A stretch of DNA of 64,000 nucleotides from Galbibacter orientalis DSM 19592 (GTDB lineage Bacteria > Bacteroidota > Bacteroidia > Flavobacteriales > Flavobacteriaceae), in contig NZ_JH651380.1 of assembly GCF_000260115.1 (NCBI RefSeq), positions 248,001-312,000 of the forward strand, read 5' to 3'. Below are positions 62,625 through 64,000 of the stretch, piece by piece. The number at the start of each line of letters is the position of its first letter. Positions within the stretch are counted from its first letter, which is position 1. Under the pieces are notes generated by a model. That model was not told the origin of the DNA and did not search any database. It was given only the letters and a program-made list of their open reading frames with translations. Both the position numbers and the translations under genes were made by a program.

Positions 62625-62841
62625 GTTTTCTAATGTTTCATGGTTGTTATCTAAACCATTCTAGGGGGTAGAGCTATTTCTAACAGATTTAATGTAGGTT
62701 TACCACTAAATTCACAAATATATTTTTATTTCCTACGTTTAATAACAATCTCCTGAAGGGAGGGGAAGTATCATATATCCGTGAATTTGTGGCTAAAATT
62801 TAAAAAATCTTAAAACAAAGAATGTTAGAATATTACTGTAA

Positions 62842-64000
62842 TTAAAGAGAAACACCTCGTTTCCAAGGAATAAAATCGTTTTGATTTAATTCCATAGCTT
62901 TGGTTTTCTTCCCACTAGCAATGTCTACAATATATTCCATTAGAACATCGGCCATTTCTTCAATTGATTTTTCTCCGCGGATAATTGCACCTGTATCAAT
63001 ATCAATAATATCTGGCATTTTTAGAGCTAGTTCACTATTTGAAGCTACTTTAATAACTGGGGTAATAGGATTTCCAGTTGGAGTACCTAAACCAGTAGTG
63101 AACAATATAATATTGGCACCAGAACCAGCCATTGCAGTGGTACTTTCCACGTCGTTTCCGGGAGTACATAAAAGATTGAGCCCCGATTTAGTTACATATT
63201 CCCCGTAATCTAAAATTTCTACTATAGGGGATGTGCCTCCTTTTTTTGCTGCCCCAGCAGATTTCATTGCATCGGTAATAAGTCCGTCTTTAATATTTCC
63301 AGGAGAAGGATTCATATCAAATCCTGAGCCTGCATCTACTACAGATTTTTCAAAATCTTGCATTAATTGAAGAAATCTACTACTTTGCTTTTCGTCTACA
63401 CAACGGTTAACAAGTTCTTGCTCTACCCCACATAACTCGGGGAATTCAGAAAGGATTGCTGTCCCTTTTAATGCAGTAATAATATCTGAAACTTGTCCTA
63501 AAGTAGGGTTGGCAGAAATTCCTGAAAATCCATCGGAACCTCCACATTCTAATCCAATTTTTAATTTTGAAAGTGGTGCAGGCTTTCTTTTTATTTGGTT
63601 TGCCTTTTTTATTTCAGCAAAAGAGTCCTTAATAATTGTATTAAGCATTTCTTCAACCGTACCCATTTTCTGCTGCTCGTAGATTAAAACAGGCTTATTT
63701 AGGTTAGGAGCTACTTTATTTAAAGCGTCTTTTAAAATTTGGATTTGTAGATTCTGACACCCTAAACTCAAGACAGTTGCTCCAGCAACATTGGGGTTAT
63801 TTACGTAACCAGCCAAAAGTTGTGATAAACTTTCTGAATCTTGACGAATCCCTCCACAGCCTCCTTGATGGGTTATAAATTTTACATCGATATTATCAAA
63901 AACAGGAACTGTATCTCCAGTAATATCTGAATTGTCGGTTGTTCCATCCCGATTAACAAGAGATCTTAATAATAAACGATGTTTGTTTACATCTTCATTT
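62842..64000 (-). CDS. uxaA: Altronate dehydratase (UxaA family), C-terminal part (cut by window end)
   Basis: At least 386 codons, open through the window end. It contains [21 protein letters not shown] (Cys-rich motif of UxaA), [29 protein letters not shown] (metal-binding region) and [29 protein letters not shown]. The apparent ATG-like start at 63816 is an internal TTG; the frame continues upstream with typical UxaA sequence. It dehydrates D-altronate to 2-keto-3-deoxygluconate, the route for D-galacturonate. It lies convergent to lacI and may begin a leftward catabolic operon, with uxaB/uxaC candidates beyond 64 kb. Confidence 0.93.
   Translation of the reverse strand, partial: NEDVNKHRLLLRSLVNRDGTTDNSDITGDTVPVFDNIDVKFITHQGGCGGIRQDSESLSQLLAGYVNNPNVAGATVLSLGCQNLQIQILKDALNKVAPNLNKPVLIYEQQKMGTVEEMLNTIIKDSFAEIKKANQIKRKPAPLSKLKIGLECGGSDGFSGISANPTLGQVSDIITALKGTAILSEFPELCGVEQELVNRCVDEKQSSRFLQLMQDFEKSVVDAGSGFDMNPSPGNIKDGLITDAMKSAGAAKKGGTSPIVEILDYGEYVTKSGLNLLCTPGNDVESTTAMAGSGANIILFTTGLGTPTGNPITPVIKVASNSELALKMPDIIDIDTGAIIRGEKSIEEMADVLMEYIVDIASGKKTKAMELNQNDFIPWKRGVSL

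Overview
The window is AT-rich chromosomal DNA from a member of the Bacteroidota, almost certainly a (probably marine) Flavobacteriaceae. The supporting signs are the gliding-motility ABC transporter genes gldF and gldG, a SusC/SusD pair, Flavobacterium-type promoter elements (TTG, about 19 nt, then TAnnTTTG), near-absence of Shine-Dalgarno sequences, and the ATP-grasp/protease fusion form of RimK. Gene density is high. I see no rRNA, tRNA, CRISPR array, prophage or intact transposase gene.

Layout. 1-8.5 kb is core: the 5' part of mnmE, dps, an mscS channel and a DUF4870 protein, then the leftward block SAM hydrolase-gldF-gldG-dnaN, and phoH rightward. 8.7-14.5 kb is a leftward operon: a large PIG-L deacetylase, an unannotated 33-residue membrane peptide, an SSS-family transporter, a Gfo/Idh/MocA oxidoreductase and probably a GNAT acetyltransferase. 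14.7-16.5 kb is a divergent pair, a thioredoxin-reductase-like flavoprotein and a Fur-family regulator, with two matching 19-bp operators between them. 16.6-21 kb is the accessory zone: an S41 peptidase flanked by direct repeats, a small repeat protein (HGQPGHRCDIAVGAPL motif), a GGCT-like protein, a zeta-toxin-like kinase broken by a frameshift in its P-loop, its small partner, and a 138-bp MITE-like element. 21-25.5 kb is leuACDB, read leftward. 25.7-34 kb carries a helical-repeat protein, an EamA transporter, an RmlD-like reductase, gcvT, a second Gfo/Idh/MocA enzyme, a second Fur-family regulator and a zinc/cadmium-type P-ATPase. 34-39 kb is thrABC, read leftward. 39.4-48 kb has nnr, hutH, a STAS-like protein, the RimK fusion and clpC. 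48-52 kb has gyrA and a TPR lipid-free secreted/periplasmic protein. 52-64 kb is a pectin/rhamnogalacturonan utilisation locus.

The pectin locus reads leftward as susC-susD-DUF4861-GH105-pectin methylesterase (CE8)-rhamnogalacturonan acetylesterase (CE12). A divergent LacI-family regulator and a convergent altronate dehydratase (uxaA, cut by the window end) complete it. Esterases strip methyl and acetyl groups, GH105 removes the terminal unsaturated uronate from lyase products, SusCD imports oligosaccharides and UxaA feeds galacturonate carbon to central metabolism. The susC-lacI gap holds two LacI-type operators, one directly after a well-formed flavobacterial promoter of susC. No polysaccharide lyase or GH28 is present, so backbone cleavage must be encoded elsewhere.

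A striking background feature is a family of short intergenic palindromic repeats (at least seven places). It has a 5' hairpin of the type CTCxxTAAxxGAG or CCCTCATTGAGGG followed by TTTTATT, and a 3' palindrome ending CGAGGTAGTTGATTA. Some copies are in tandem, one splits the leu operon, and one has duplicated the 3' end of the rimK gene.
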